64,000 nucleotides of DNA from Malus domestica (GCF_042453785.1 NC_091667.1:33844001-33908000), one strand, 5' to 3'; shown: positions 23,494 through 36,734, numbered from the stretch's first letter. A program made the numbers and translations. Notes: a model not told the origin generated them from the letters alone.

Positions 23494-24292
23494 TTTTGGG
23501 ATTTTAGAGAGAGAAAGTGGGATGGGGGAGAGATAATGAAAAGGCGATGAGATTTTTATCAACTCGGAGTTAAAAAAAAGGTTGGGGTCGGCTAAGTAAC
23601 GTTAATTTGGGTTTTGTTTTGTCTTAATTGGTCCCCCTAGTTGTTTTGTTTAGTCTTAATTGGTCCCCCTAGTCCCACAACCACTCCCACCAACTTAACT
23701 TCTTTTTTTTTTTTTTTTTTTTTTTTTTTGAGAAGGTTCTTTTCTTTTTCTTTTTTTTTTTTCTGTTTTTTTTTCTTTTTTGAATTTTAATTTGTTGTTG
23801 ACCTTACTTCTAATTTACCTCTCTCAAGTATACTCTTAAGAATAGTTAATTACACTTTGCCCTCTGAAATTTGTGGCATGTAAATATTTGGTCTATGGGT
23901 TAAGAAATTTGCAAAAGCAGCTTTAATAATCAGAAATTGTTACATTATTATTATTATGGTGTAAAGATGAAAATATTATACGGACACACGCTTTTGACGC
24001 ACTTTTGACACACGTTTTGTGACTCATTTCATTGAGGCACATTTTGACTCACTCTAATCGTCTATTATGAGGCTTAACCCATTCATCACCTCTTAGTGTA
24101 GACAATATCGTTTGTTAAAAAAATATTAAAAACAAAAATAGAGAATATGGACCAAATTTAATGTATAGCCGCAGCCTGCAGCCTAACACGTGAAAATTGA
24201 AAGAATCAACCAAGTTTGGTTTGTTATACCAGAACAAGACTCGACATTATTATATTTTTGTATATCGCATATAATCCTTCTTCTTTGATTAA
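23494..24292. other. Intergenic with T-rich tract
   Basis: Contains two copies of ttaattggtccccctag (~23624 and 23654) and long poly-T runs at 23703-23729 and 23750-23780. No gene. Confidence 0.6.
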
Positions 24293-25537
24293 TCAAACTG
24301 CTAGTGATTTCACCTCATCTTCTTTCCACAACCCTTCTTCGTATCTATACCACCTCACGATCCCTTCGTCGTTTCTGTTCCTCATGCACATGACGCACGA
24401 CGAGTCGTCGTCCTGCATGTGCATGCATGTTATAAATCTTCGTAACCTCGAAGCCTTGTGAACAACGGATCGATCAAGCTCTTTAACAATTACAACATCC
24501 TGACCGAGCTGAGGGATTTCAGCCAAAACAAGGCAATGCGATACATTGAGAACTTGCAGGTTCTGCAGACCGTCTAGCATCGTGGTTAAAGCGTCCTTCA
24601 CGAACATTGAGCATCGAAGGCTTAAAACCTTGAGGTTTGGAAGATATTTAACTAGTTCTAAAGCAAAGTTACAAGTAGGATTCGTGGCGCCTATCAATTT
24701 TAGCTCGCTGAAATATTTGCAGTTGTTTGAAATCGCCTTCAAGAGGACGAGAAATTCGGTCCATTCTATGTTCCCTATTGTCAGGGATTCAAGGTCTTTC
24801 CAACAGCCGATGGCCTTGCGGATACCATCAATCTCTATTTTGTTCCAGGATGGCATGACTAGTCGCTTCAGATTCGGGCACCTGCGATCGATAATCAACA
24901 CAAAACGTTAGTCTAAGGGGCCGTTTGAGACTACTTCTTCGGAAAGTATTCATAATATAAGCCGTTTTGCTAGAATTAGTTTTGTTAGAAACACCGTGAA
25001 GTTAGGCATGTGCTTCTCTAAAAAGTAGTTTTTGTCAATGGTCGCGATCAAAAAATTGTTTCTTAGAAGAAAGTCTCGAACAAGTTTCAAATACTTAACG
25101 TACCTTTCAGCGGTGTAGATGAAGAGATCATTGGGAACATATAACTGGAGATTAAAAATCAACGTGGTTATGTTCCTGTGGCTGAGACTCAGAGAAATCT
25201 TCAAAGCGCGACTCAGTGCCATCTCGGACCGGCTGCAAACATAAACATAAGGTTTATCTGGGGTTTTGATGAAATGTGATTTCATCGTCGACAAATCAAG
25301 CGTGTTCCAAAGCCGAGGATCACACAGAGTCGAACGCCACTTCTTGCAAACGGCACTACAGTTAACCTTTCCGATGGCGGAAGATGAATCATCAGATTCA
25401 GAGGTGTCGTCGAAGCAGTCTAAAATCTTCCACAATATGTCAGCATTCAGGTCTTCCCATCTTCCCAAAGTCATACGCGAGTTATCGCATGACATTGTTT
25501 CTCGACTTCTTTTTTTTTTCGTTTCTTGATCTTCCAT
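24293..25537 (-). CDS. F-box/LRR-repeat protein (At3g48880-like)
   Basis: Exons 25104-25537 and 24293-24881, joined across AG|G, give 340 aa. The F-box lies at residues ~25-75 (RWEDLNADILWKILDCFDD, CSAVCKKWRSTLCDPRLWNT), followed by DLSTMKSHFIKTPDKPYVYV. Leucine-rich repeats follow (RCPNLKRLVMPSW, LPNLKVLSLRCSMF, LQNLQVLNVSHC). The tail SRLRRFITCM...VRWYRYEEGLWKEDEV is typical of the At3g48880 group. Expected role: substrate receptor of an SCF E3 ubiquitin ligase; target unknown. The frame is intact and splice sites are canonical. The frame runs past the donor to 24950, but splicing is supported by the neighbouring pseudogene, which has the same junction. Confidence 0.85.
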
Positions 25538-25686
25538 TCAAGCTTTAGTCTTATAATTTAATTTTTAATTAATCAGACGGTTAAGTTGTTAATCTGTGTG
25601 TTACCGATATTGTGGGAGCCAGGAAGTTCTTAATGCTGGAGTTGTATACGGTCAATTTGTTGGTGGGGGTTAAGATACTTAAGATG

Positions 25687-25732
<46 letters not shown>

Positions 25733-26251
25733 AACAGAAGCCTAATTCCAATTCCAACGGGAGTAGGAATATGCTTTCCTGTAACGATATGTAATTACCA
25801 GACCTAACAGAATAGTAAACATAATAACAATAGAAGTATAGAAATAGCTTAACGCACAAGGAACAATAAGCCCACGACCGATACCCGTCATAAACTATAG
25901 GCTCGAGACTTTTTTTTTTTTTTTCGAGCGATATTCTAATATAATCCAAATTATGAAAGGAGGGGATTCGATCTTTGGTGCAGAGAAGGCAGCATAGTGG
26001 TTGAGCCAACTTGCTCAAAGACTTTTGAGTAAGGAAAGAAAAGTAATCACATTATGTACAGTATTAACACATATTACTCAGAAGAAGAAAAAGCACACAC
26101 TTCAAGTGGTAGTCTTATGTGTCGATGGAGAGGAGACGGAGTTTTAATCGTTGACGAGGAAATACAGCCATCAAGGGGGTAAGACGATTACAAAAGCGAG
26201 CTATAGTTTCTAACCCACACTAAAAGTTTTAGTCTCATTCTCTTGCTGTAA
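25538..26251. other. Intergenic with (TA)n microsatellite
   Basis: (TA)n at ~25690-25730 and a T tract at ~25911-25924. A minus-strand frame of 145 codons across the TA repeat is an artefact. Confidence 0.7.
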
Positions 26252-28145
26252 TCAACAAGCTAGGGAGCTCATCTCATCTTCTTTCCATAGCCCTTCTTCG
26301 TACTTATACCACCTCACGAGTCCCTCGTCGTTTTTGGTTCTTTGGTGGCTGGGTTCGGTTGGCAAACCGTGTCAAATTCCTTGTGCCACCTGCCAGCCAC
26401 ATATACAGAATTACCGAAAATTAGTTACCGCTAGCCAACCATCTTCTTACCGTTGCCAAAAATCGGTTCAGCCAAAATTATTGGCTGGTTCGGTTGGTAA
26501 ATGACACAACCGGTGATTTGCATTGCACTGCATTATTGGTCCCTGGACCTGAGGAAATATATGCGTACATCTTCTAACTCCAAATAAGGAGATACAACAG
26601 GAAAAAAAAATCATTTAAAAATAATATTGGAATGCAACGGTACTATGAATATGTGAGATCTACATAAAGCATTGCAGTACAATAAATCCCAAAGAAAAGG
26701 GTTCCACAAATGTTTACCTAAATTTGAAAGTTGATGAAGAAGAAGAAGATTTCTGGCAAAGATAGTAGTTGGCCGGATGACAGGGATGTGTGCATTGAAG
26801 AGAAGAAGAAAATTGAGAGAAAGCTGCTAGAAGTTGTGCATATATTTTTTACCCTAAAACTAAGGAGTCATTTATTTTCTAAATCCTAAAACTTAGGAGT
26901 GAAGCATGTAAAAAATACCTAAAATATCTAAATAGAAAAAGAAAAATGAAAAAAATATATATAGGTAGGTATAGCATACTGCGGGCATAAAATCAATTAC
27001 CAAATCCATGCCATTAATTGTCGGTTTGGTAAAATGGCAACCGATTATGAAAAAAATACCAAAACTATACCTTACCATTATGAGCCAACCGATATGGTTC
27101 GGTCCGTAAATTGGTTTATGGCAAAATTTCCCACCCCTGCAAGTGTCCTGCATGCATGTTAAAAATCTTCGCAACCGAGAGGCATCTCGAGAATAAGCGG
27201 ATAAGTTCTCTAACAAGTCTCCTAGTTGCAGTAGGCGGAGGGGTTTCGATTAGAAGGCAATGTGAGATGTTGATAACTTCTAGGTGTTTTAGGCCATCCA
27301 AGATCGTGATCAAATCATCCTCTAAGAGCATCGAGCAACGGAGGCTTAACACCTTCAGTTTTGGAAGATATGCAACTACTGTTGAAGCAAACAAACTATC
27401 ACAAGGACCCATGATCTTCAGTTCACTAAAATTTTTGCAGTTCCCTTCAATCTCTTCCAAGAGGTACAGGGGATTCGCCATGCTTGGCATTGTTAGCGAT
27501 TCAAGCTCTTTCCAGCAGTGAATGGCCTTGCAGATTCCGGTCTTTTTTATTCTGTTCCAAGCCGGCATAACCAGTCGCTTCAGCTATGGGCACCTGTGAT
27601 TAAGTGAAACAACCTCATATTTTGCATATCCCAACTTTAAAATGCCTGGAGAAACAACCTCATATTTTGCATACCCTAACTTTATACGAGAAAAACGACA
27701 TTACTTCCATAGCAATGGAATCTAAACGCAGATATGCAAACATTAACCGAAGGTAGGATTAAAGTTTTAAACTACAATCATAATTGGCAAAAGTAAAACA
27801 AATATTGAGATGAGAGTTTAATGAGTTACCTTTCAGCAGTATACATCACCCGATCATCGCTCACAAATAAGTTGAAATGGAAAACCAAAGCCCTTATGTT
27901 TCCCCGGCTGAGACTCAAGGAAGTCTTCAAAATACGAGTCAATGTCTTCTTGGACCGGCCATCATCATAACATAAGGCTCCAATGGTATTTTGATGAAAT
28001 TCGACTTCAACGTCGACAAATCAAGTTGTTTCCACAGCAGGGGATCACAGCAAGCCAAGCACCATGCCCGATAACTCAAAAATGTCGAAAGACTGAAAAA
28101 TCTTCACTAGTATGTCAGTATCCAGGTCCTCCCATTTTCTCACAG
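26252..28145 (-). pseudogene. Broken tandem copy of the F-box/LRR gene
   Basis: Recognisable in order on the minus strand: F-box start (WEDLDTDILVKIFQSFDIFE, ~28130); a deletion/frameshift before the CDPLLW region; KSNFIKIPLEPYVM; a further frameshift; exon 1 end at TATACTGCTGAAAG|gt (~27830); then a clean exon 2 (MPAWNRIKKTGICKAIHCWK to FLTCMQD, 27568-27140); and finally NDEGLVRWYKYEEGLWKEDE at ~26330-26265 with the stop at 26252-26254. Exon 2 is cut by a ~0.8 kb insertion. The broken copy follows the Arabidopsis At3g48880 motif order more closely in places than the intact neighbour does. Confidence 0.85.
26341..27139. mobile_element. hAT-like non-autonomous element inside the F-box pseudogene
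   Basis: It interrupts exon 2 between the MQDTC and NDEG codons. The right end, read inward, is CAGGGGTGGGAAATTTTGCC, an hAT-type terminus. The left end, ggtggctgggttcggttggc, is a partial inverted match with the outermost bases missing. Both ends carry tracts of aaccgaaccg / ggttcggttgg type. No transposase frame. No clean 8-bp target duplication was found, so the left end has probably been trimmed. Confidence 0.6.
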
Positions 28146-28985
28146 GGAAGCCACCGTCGTCCATTTCACCAGCTTTCCAACCACCTCCAGACAACCTTAC
28201 TCCATCTCAATTTCTACATAAACAAGTAAACCAAATTATCAATACTCAAAATCTACAGTTCACTAAAACAAACTGCAATTCGACATTTACAATTCAAGGC
28301 CTACGAGTTCTAAAGAAAATAACGGGCGAGTTAAACGATCGCCTTGAGGAATTGTATTGAAGTCTCACGGTCACAGATGCAAAGTTAGACATCGATAAAT
28401 GTCGAATCAGCAAACTCTTGAAACAGCAGAAGCTAATTTGGGGAAAGCTAAAGGCAAGAGACAAACAATTGAGGCAAATTTAGCTCTCAGACGAGCTAAG
28501 ACACGAGTAGAGGCTATCAATGGATTTTAGATTTTTGTCATTTTTAGTCTGATTCTTATTTATGACATAAGATTCGGTTCAAGTGTTTTTTTGCTTTTTT
28601 TTTTTTCTCCTTTTTCGGGTCTGATTTGGGATCTTTGTATTTTTCTGCCAAATTTCATCCGTACATCCAAAATTAATGGATTAAACAAATATCACTTTCT
28701 ATTATATATTCATAATAACTTCCCCCAATTTCTGGTCAATTACAAAAGACGAAAGCTGGAGATCTCGGGGAATACAAAGTTCTTCACTCAAAAAAATACA
28801 TCCGCAGAACTGATGAGATTCGTCCTTCTAAATCCGTCCCCTTCGCTTGCTGTTGCTGTATGCATGACAGATCACTTCCGGTAAGGGCCATCTATCTGGG
28901 AAATAAAAGAGCATGAACGAAAATATCAGTAGTTCATGGTGCATTGTCATATAAACTAGCATATCAAAGCTGAGAAATTTCATCT
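28146..28985. other. Spacer between F-box pseudogene and MSH3 stop
   Basis: No gene supported. Sequence at 28858-28893 on the minus strand could be an MSH3 terminal non-coding exon: a tttcccag acceptor at ~28896 would complete the codon AG|A followed directly by TAG. Confidence 0.45.
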
Positions 28986-31900
28986 TTACCTGCTTACTAA
29001 TTCTCTTGCAATACTTCTTGTGTGATTCAAGTTCTCAACGCTTTTTATGGGGTCGCTGTCATCAAGTAATGTGGTTTTCAAATTCTTAAAGAATTTCTCG
29101 TACAGGGCACCATCTATGTCCCCTAAAATCGAGCTCCATCCCACACGAAGGCACTCGGGAGATTCCAGCATCACATCTTGCTCTTCCTGCTTTTGTTCTG
29201 TTGGCAGTGATTTTAGCAACCACTTTTTGTCATCCTTATTTCTTGTTCGGCTGCTTACTACTGCCTCCAACCTAGCAGCCATGACAGTCGCTCGTCTGAT
29301 GCATGAGGAAGGTAGCTACAAAACATGGAATTCCCAACTTATATTACACTACAAAGTCATTGCGTTCCTATCAAAGGGAAAGGGAGAAATGTTTAAGATA
29401 GTGGGGAAAGAGGGCAAAGAGACAGGAATTACCTGTGCAAGCTCTGCAACCTTAAATCCGAAACTCCTCTCTGAAACACCAGGCACAAGCTTATATAAGT
29501 AAGTGACATCTTGATTTTCGGATTGAATGCCTGTCGAACCCATATCTCTATTTGACGTCAGATAAGAAACATGGTACGCCTCCACTAAGCCTGGGAATTC
29601 AGTTCTGATATGAGCAATTTTTGGGTAGTGCGTGACAAATAGGACCATGCATCTTTTCTGCTGTAGTAGATGATTTAATGTAGCATAAGCAATAGCCACA
29701 CCATCGTGTGTGCTCGTGCCTCTCCCAAGCTCATCAATGATAACCAATGAGCGTGATGTACAATTGTGAAGTATATGTGAAGCCTCGCTCAGTTCTTCAA
29801 GAAAGGTGCTTCTCCCTTGGTGAATACTGTCAGAAGCACCCATTCGAGTGAAAATGCTGTCCAGCACATGCAGTTTTGCCGATGATGCTGGAACAAAGGA
29901 ACCAACCTAAAAGAATCAGAAGTTTAGAACACACTTTATAATGCAACAGCTGAAAGAGATTCACTTGCTAAGGAGAACTGAAAGGGACTAGAGCAACTTG
30001 GTGAACATAACCAATTCCCTTGTATCGACCAAAGCATATACAGTTAAATTAGTCGGAACAATGATTTTACCTGAGCCATAAATTAGTCGGAACAATGATT
30101 TTACCTGAGCCATGATAGCAATGAGAGCAACTTGGCGAATGTAGCAACTCTTTCCACCCATATTGGGTCCAGTAATAATCTGACAATACTCCCCATCTGC
30201 CTCCAAATCTGTATCATTGGGAACAAAATTGTCTTGTAATATAGTCTCCAAAACCTGGTGAGAAATTACAGCTATTAAAGAGAATCCCACAACTCATGAA
30301 ATATAGCCCCTTTAGTAGAAGAGCTGCTATACAATTTGAAATTAGCCATAAGACAGTGGATGAAACAATTTTATTTAAACGGCAGAGCCCTTCAATTTTA
30401 ATAAATCTGATTTCTTCGGAACTTAGGCAAACCCAAGTCTCAGCCTAATCAGCGGAAGAAAGTGGTTCTTCCAATAGAGAGGTGAGACCTAACGATGTGT
30501 TGGCATGCGTGGTATATGAGCTGTAAAGTTAACTTCTAGGATTAGGAAAAATTTTAATTAGATTTTCCTATATTGACTTACTTTCCTTTTCATACATACC
30601 CTGTACAATTATAAATAACTCGGGAAATGGGAGGAGTAAATCACAAGAAAATTCTACCCTATTCTCTGTTTTAGCATTTTCTTAACATCAATCAAACATT
30701 AAAGAACATTTACAACTTTTTTGAAAAAGAAACGTTAAGATTGCTTACATATGGTATCATACGGTATGATATAGAAGAGATTAACCCAATATGCAAATTT
30801 GAAGCAACCAATAATATCAATACCACTTTGAGCATTCATAATAACAATTATAAAGTGTTCTTAAACCTAATAAGAGTTATATATGTACCGGATGACGACC
30901 AGAGGAGATGTGTATCTGGACCGGTTCATCATCATATACAAACATTGGACGAACATAGTTCTGCACCAATTAAGTTGACAGGATCATTTTTATAAGAGAA
31001 CATAAGATCCAAATAAGTTATGTATTATAACAAGAAATTCTAATTAAACCTTCAGTGGATACCTTATTTCTTGAAAGGACAGCAAGTGAATGAAGACAGT
31101 CTAAACTGGCTAGTGCTTGAACAGCAGCTTGGAACTCAGCATAATATTTACCAAAACCACTTAGAAAGCTATCCCAAGCAGCACGACAAACAACAGTGAG
31201 TTGCTCACTTGCAAGAGCTAGATGGTCTAAAGCAGTCAGGACTTCAGGTGGGTGATACCGGACTGTCTTTTTGGTACTATTAATCTTAACCCAATTTGAG
31301 GGCACCTTTACATCTAAGGTCAACTGCAGGTAATCAAACATTAAATTTGATATCCAGCATGTATAACTTGCACCAGCAGTGTCTATATACATAAGAATAT
31401 TCCCAAATGAACTTTAACTCAGTACCTCTATCAAGTGTGTTGTTCCAGACACGCTAAGGAATTCCAACTTGCGCATTCCAAGCTGTTTCCGGTACAAACT
31501 GATGAGAGAATCCAATTTCTCATTTGCCAATTGAACCTCCTTCCTTGCTTTAGCAACCTAATTAATTTTGACAATGTAGGATGAGAATAAATAAGAAGGC
31601 AGCATAAAGTACCCAAAAAATATAAGTGATTCAGTATGCGAAACTCATAGTACAAACCTCAGGAAATTGGCCATCAGAGATGATTAGGTTTAGTAGATCC
31701 TGTTTGTCAGCTGCTTCCTTGTTGAGGGCAGACAACAATTTTGCAGCTTTTCCAACTACAGTGGACGACGAAGCAGTCAATATCAACTTCCTCAACAACT
31801 CAGAGCGTACACTTTTTCCCCTCGTATTTCCTTTGCTTCCCTCTTCTTTAATTTGAAGTTGTTGAAGTTGTTTTCCAGCATATAAAATAGCTTGAATAAC

Positions 31901-34900
31901 TGCAATGAACTGAACAGACCCCTTGATGAGAAACTGAACAAGATAGGTAAGGCAAAATACATAGTCGCACCAAGCACTAAGCACCAAATGCAACCAAATT
32001 TGTTCCAGACAATAACAAATTAATGATTTACAAAACATACAGCCATTCAAAATAGTAGGTTGGAGGAGAAGTCGGCATCACCTCAGGTGGAGTGGCAGTC
32101 CGATGAAAGATTCTTGTTATCCCACGTTGAATATCAGGCGACCGTCCCAAAGTCGTCAGAACTGAAGAAAGTATATAAGTCAGCTCTGGGTTCACATTTG
32201 TTGCAAACGAATCTTCCACATCTAGCTGTTCAATATTGTGAGGAGATATAGAAGACCCCATAGATTCTGCAATCTCAGAAACAGCATCTAGACGAGCAGA
32301 AATCATGGTTCGATCACATAAAGGGTGAGATACCTGTACCATTCAAGGGAACTATTAGCTACTGGAAAATGAAGAAATTACATCTCAAGAGAAAAGACAA
32401 GAGTTTACATGCAGCTCATACCCAGTGTCTAAGAAGCCTTGAACCAAATATGGTAAGAGTATGATTCATAGACTGCAGCAAGGAGCCAGACTCGGATCCA
32501 TCAGCATTGTTCTTCAATACCTGAAGACATTGGAGTGTTTACCTAGAGTCAAAACTTGGGTATAAACGAGAAAGTTTTAAAAGGTGACTGTTGTAGATAT
32601 CAGCATATAGGACAGGCATAATATCTATCATGAATCCATGATTACAGTATTAATATTATTCAAGAGTAAGGTAACTGTTAGGTTGATATTTGACGTATAT
32701 TTTGTACCTCCTTTAACTATTAAATTAGCCTTGGTTTTATATAAAATAGGTGGATTTGACGTGTTTGTGAATTTTGTAGAAATCATAGTTCAGAGATAAA
32801 TGTACATTTTCGAGAAGAATTACAAGGAAAGCACGAAGGAAGAGCGAAGTAGGTTGCTGCTATGCGTGATTTGAGATGGGCTGGAGTCCGGAAGATGGAC
32901 CCGTGAAAATTTTGATGATTTGGGCTCTTATATATGTCCAACCTCATTAGTGGGATTTTCTTAATTTCAAATGGACCGTTGCTTTAAGTTCCTACAAGGA
33001 TTTGATTTCCTTATTGCATGTTATAATCGTTGAGAAGTTTCACTATACCAACCAAGTATGCAGCATTTAATACTTTCCCTGCCGACACTAAGTCATCATG
33101 GTACAAGCAATCTTCCCCCTTTGCACAAATTTTGATCAATCATAGATATGTCATATGACCACTAAATACTAGTGGAAAATGAACACACAACACAGAATCA
33201 CCAATTCCGACACAGAAATGTTGGTTATGGCAATAGAGCCTGAAAACCTGAACCAACTATCCAAAGCTAGGTATAAGTATTGAAGTAAATTGCATCACTT
33301 TTTAAGAAAATGCATTCTTGTCAGCTATTCTAATATCAACCCTAGAATTGAGTGGAAATATAAGGGCCGTGGGGATTAATTCCTTAAAGCAAATTTCTTT
33401 GAGCACAACCCAAAAACAGAGTCAGATACCTCCAATTGCTGAAGTGCATTGGCCGAGAGAGTCATCTCCATGCTGCTTGAGAGGGGCCTAAAAGAAGCTC
33501 CTAGGCGCAGGATCCTTTGCAAACCAAATTGTTTCAGATGATAAATAGTCAGGGCCAATGCTTGGACTGCCATATTTGGCATGTTCATGAATCCCTTTAG
33601 AACAAAATGAAAAGAAAATAGAGTTAAAACAAAAAATGAATGACAAGAAACAAAAATTTGGGTCTTAATGACGATAAAATATCACAAATATCGTACCTCA
33701 ATTCCCAAGTGCTTATTACTCTGTTCTTTCACATCTGTATTTACCTTTGAATGATCTGTTAAATCACCACCCTCCATGTTTTCATATAAAGACATTACTT
33801 CAGCGAAAGCACCACTGTCCTTGAAGCAATCTCGTGAGACACGCTCCACGCGGACATTTGAAGCCGGTCCAGAAAAAGCAAGTAACATCTAGTGACAAGA
33901 ATCAAGCAGTAACATCAGCCGAACTTCGTAATGCAAGCTGGAAACTTCCTTCAAATGCTTGAAATCTTGGATTACCATTCTAAATTCGAAGGTTTTCACC
34001 TACCTCTAACTTGATTGGGATGATCATGCTTCCAAGTTACAAACTTCCATCATTTTTCAGGAACTAAATAACTTAATTCTCTAACAAGAATCGTAATATT
34101 CAAAAACACCTACATGGAAAATACCTTATCTGTTTGTTTGGAGAGTGGCTCCCCAAGAAGCAACTCAGCAGGTGACAAGCTCAAAACCACAGCCTCAAGC
34201 CCACTCCTCATAAAATTATCATCAAACTCTCCATAGACAACGTCGCCCGTCGAAACCTCCACTGCCACAATTCCAATTTTCACTTCCACACCGCTCTCAA
34301 CTCCACCATCCACATTTTCCACTGAAACGCTCTTGTCCACAACACAAGCCAAATAATTACTATCCCCACCACAGCCCTCCTCTTTTCCCCCCACATCCTC
34401 CGCCGCCTCCAGAGTCGCCTTCGTGTACAATGCCGACAATCCACGGTCAAATGGACCGGCTCGGTTCGACCCATGTGCCTTAATGGCGGCGGTTTCGGTC
34501 TGCTTCACCACGCCGACCTTATACCCGGCACCCACCAGCCTCCTGACGTGGACATTCAACCGGAAGGTTGGGACACTTGCGGTCAAGAAATTGTGATCCA
34601 TGTGGGCATAAATCCCCAAAACCCTCGCAGCAATTTCGGCGTCTTCGCCGAAAAACCGGTACTTGTAACCGACTTCCACCATCAGAAGAACATCCGGGTG
34701 GCGCTTCTTCAATTCCACCACCTGCTGCTCCAAAGGCGTGAACTTGGCGGGTTGGTTGGAGGAAGGGGGAGGTTCTGGAACGTCGGAGGCGGGTTCTAGA
34801 AGCTTCTGGAGGAATTTTTGGTGGAGGGAGGGATTGGCTGCGGCGGGTATGGGGTTGTGGGTGTGAGGAGAGAGTTTGGGGAGTTTGGCTGGTTTGGGAG

Positions 34901-35114
34901 AGGAAGAGACGGCGAGGTGGGAGGAGATGAGGGCGCGTTTGGCGGGAGAGAAGGCGACTGTGGCTGTGATTTTGGGAGGTGGGGTGGGTGGGTCTTTAGG
35001 GTTTGACGGCGGCGATGAGGGAGGAAATGAGGAGGAGGAAGGAGATGAGGGGTCTGGGGTTTTGGGTTTGGGAGCGAAGAAGCGGGAAATAACTTGCTGC
35101 TTTTGCTTTCCCAT
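28986..35114 (-). CDS. MSH3: DNA mismatch repair protein MSH3
   Basis: Twelve exons, all with GT/AG borders and phase 0: 35114-34125, 33888-33697, 33594-33430, 32520-32422, 32333-32082, 31909-31658, 31557-31426, 31323-31063, 30960-30889, 30254-30105, 29906-29433, 29315-28986; ~1122 aa (Arabidopsis MSH3 is ~1080). A PCNA-interacting motif QQVISRFF lies at residues 6-13, then a Pro/Ser-rich linker, then the mismatch-binding domain ([28 protein letters not shown] at ~149-159). Connector, lever and clamp regions follow. The ATPase domain has Walker A GPNMGGKS (~834-841), Walker [14 protein letters not shown] (~908-920) and FVTHYP. MSH3 pairs with MSH2 (MutS-beta) to recognise insertion/deletion loops in the nucleus. 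All catalytic motifs are intact. The last codons read through the possible donor AG|gtaaag to TAA; splicing to a downstream exon would also end after the same Arg. Confidence 0.95.
30037..30116 (-). repeat. Small tandem duplication containing the MSH3 exon 10 splice donor
   Basis: A ~35-bp unit (attagtcggaacaatgattt tacctgagccat) occurs twice in a row. The unit includes the last bases of exon 10 and its GT donor. The intron therefore carries a decoy copy of the CAG|gtaaa donor ~35 bp downstream of the real one. Confidence 0.85.
32521..33429 (-). other. Large MSH3 intron 3
   Basis: 909-bp intron, the longest of the gene, with no coding signal. No terminal repeats were recognised in it. Confidence 0.7.
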
Positions 35115-35920
35115 GGCGGAGGAAGTGGAATCGCTGCGGTGGTTTGGGACTGAGGAGTGTGAGGGAGGAGGTCTGCTGTATAAACGGGTGGTTTGATTTG
35201 GCGCGCTCAGCTCACTCGGGTCGTATTAGATTGTCACACGGCATGTCGTTTATTCACCCACACCATTTTCAATAGCACGCATGTTGCTACCAAGTATTAA
35301 ATAGTGACTTTGTCTTTTCAATTCTGATTAATTGTTTTGGGAGAAAAAAAGTAGCGCGAAAATCATTCAGCTCCTTAGGTTAATTGTCGTGAAGATTTTC
35401 ATTGACAAACATATCAATAATATATCAATTTTATGTGGTCGAAACATTTGTGGTATCAATAATATGAATCATACATAGATAGTGATAATGTGTTGATATT
35501 AAATAGTTAGATAAATAATTGTTAAATTATGGATTCAGTCTTTTTCGTAATATTTAATGTGTGATGCATTTTTCAAAGCTACTTTTGATATTAAAATCAA
35601 TTAAGATCTCTCTCTCTCCCTCTCACACGTAGTTTCATAGTTGTGTTATGAGCTCAAGAGAGGTTGAGAAAGCATGGCAAAGGCACGAGGGGAAGAAAGG
35701 AAGGGGATGATAAAAGGCTTTGCTTAAACCACGTAATGCCCGCCGGGGGGGGGGGGGGGGACAAAGTGACTGTGTGTCCACGGTATGTCCCATACATAAA
35801 ATTGAGGCACAAAAATGACCAACGATCCTTCCACAGTCCAAAGACCATCTGGCCTCTTCCTTCTCTTCTGCACCTTTCCCATGAATCTTATTTTATATTT
35901 TCTTTCATATGCATTAAATA
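35115..35920. other. MSH3 upstream region with G-run
   Basis: Holds the putative MSH3 promoter. A (CT)n tract lies at 35608-35622. An uninterrupted run of about 16 G lies at ~35745-35760, a tract able to form quadruplex or slippage structures. Confidence 0.6.
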
Positions 35921-36075
35921 TAAGGAAAACTAATGAAAAGGGCTTGAAAACTTTGAGTTTTAATGATAAGGACAAAATAAAGGGTAAAGTGAATAGTACC
36001 ATGATTGACTTTTTAGTGTAAAAATGTGGTTTTTCGTTAAAGTGAACAGTACCGGGTGCTTTTCGTTAAAGTTCC
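35921..36075. mobile_element. Short MITE, ~155 bp
   Basis: Flanked by the direct repeat cattaaata at 35912-35920 and 36076-36084. The ends are imperfect inverted repeats (ggaaaactaatgaaaag / cttttcgttaaagttcc). The inside has a duplicated gtgaa(t/c)agtacc motif. The 9-bp target duplication points to a Mutator-like origin. Confidence 0.7.
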
Positions 36076-36734
36076 CATTAAATATACACCCCTACTCCTA
36101 CTGTTTATCTCTCATAAAATTGATAAAAATTAATTCATAGAACAGTATAAGTCTAAATCAAATTGTTGGTTTCTATTTTAGACTTATGCGCAAATCCGAG
36201 AGTAATGGTGGTATATAATTTATACATTTGATTCCACTTAATAAAATAAAAATTGATTGTAACATTTTTGTTATTTTATGTTTTAGAATTGAGATTTTGA
36301 AATTCCATAAAACCCCATTTCTTTTGGTTGCATACGTACATACATGAATTACCTGTAATTTGAGCCAAAAGAACCCTAAAATGCCAAAGGTAAATCCTAG
36401 TTGTATTTACACATGACTGGTTGATCTAGTTGACATGAAAAATCCCAAAAAAAAGGCAAAGATAAAGCAGTAGATAAATCTATGAATTATTATATATATG
36501 CAATGATTTGATGGTGGTTTTAAAATAGGGTGGTCTTGTATAAAATCAATACAAAGTTACCATATTGAAAATAGATCAACAATATTTATGTTAATTATAA
36601 ATAGGTTAATCATGTATTGTGACATTTAAATACATTTTAAATAAACAAAAATTATAGAATCTACCATTACAATTGGCACCTACTTCAATTGACAGCCCCT
36701 TTCTCATATTTTTCATATTTTGGAATGGGTTAAT
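36076..36734. other. AT-rich spacer
   Basis: Nothing recognised. Confidence 0.5.

Noticed and set aside
25612-26018. 145-codon frame across the TA repeat
   Set aside because: Ile-Tyr repeat from (TA)n; no ATG context or family.
34473-35196. Plus-strand frames over MSH3 exon 1
   Set aside because: Antisense shadows of the Pro/Ser-rich MSH3 N-terminus; Gly-rich with no domain.
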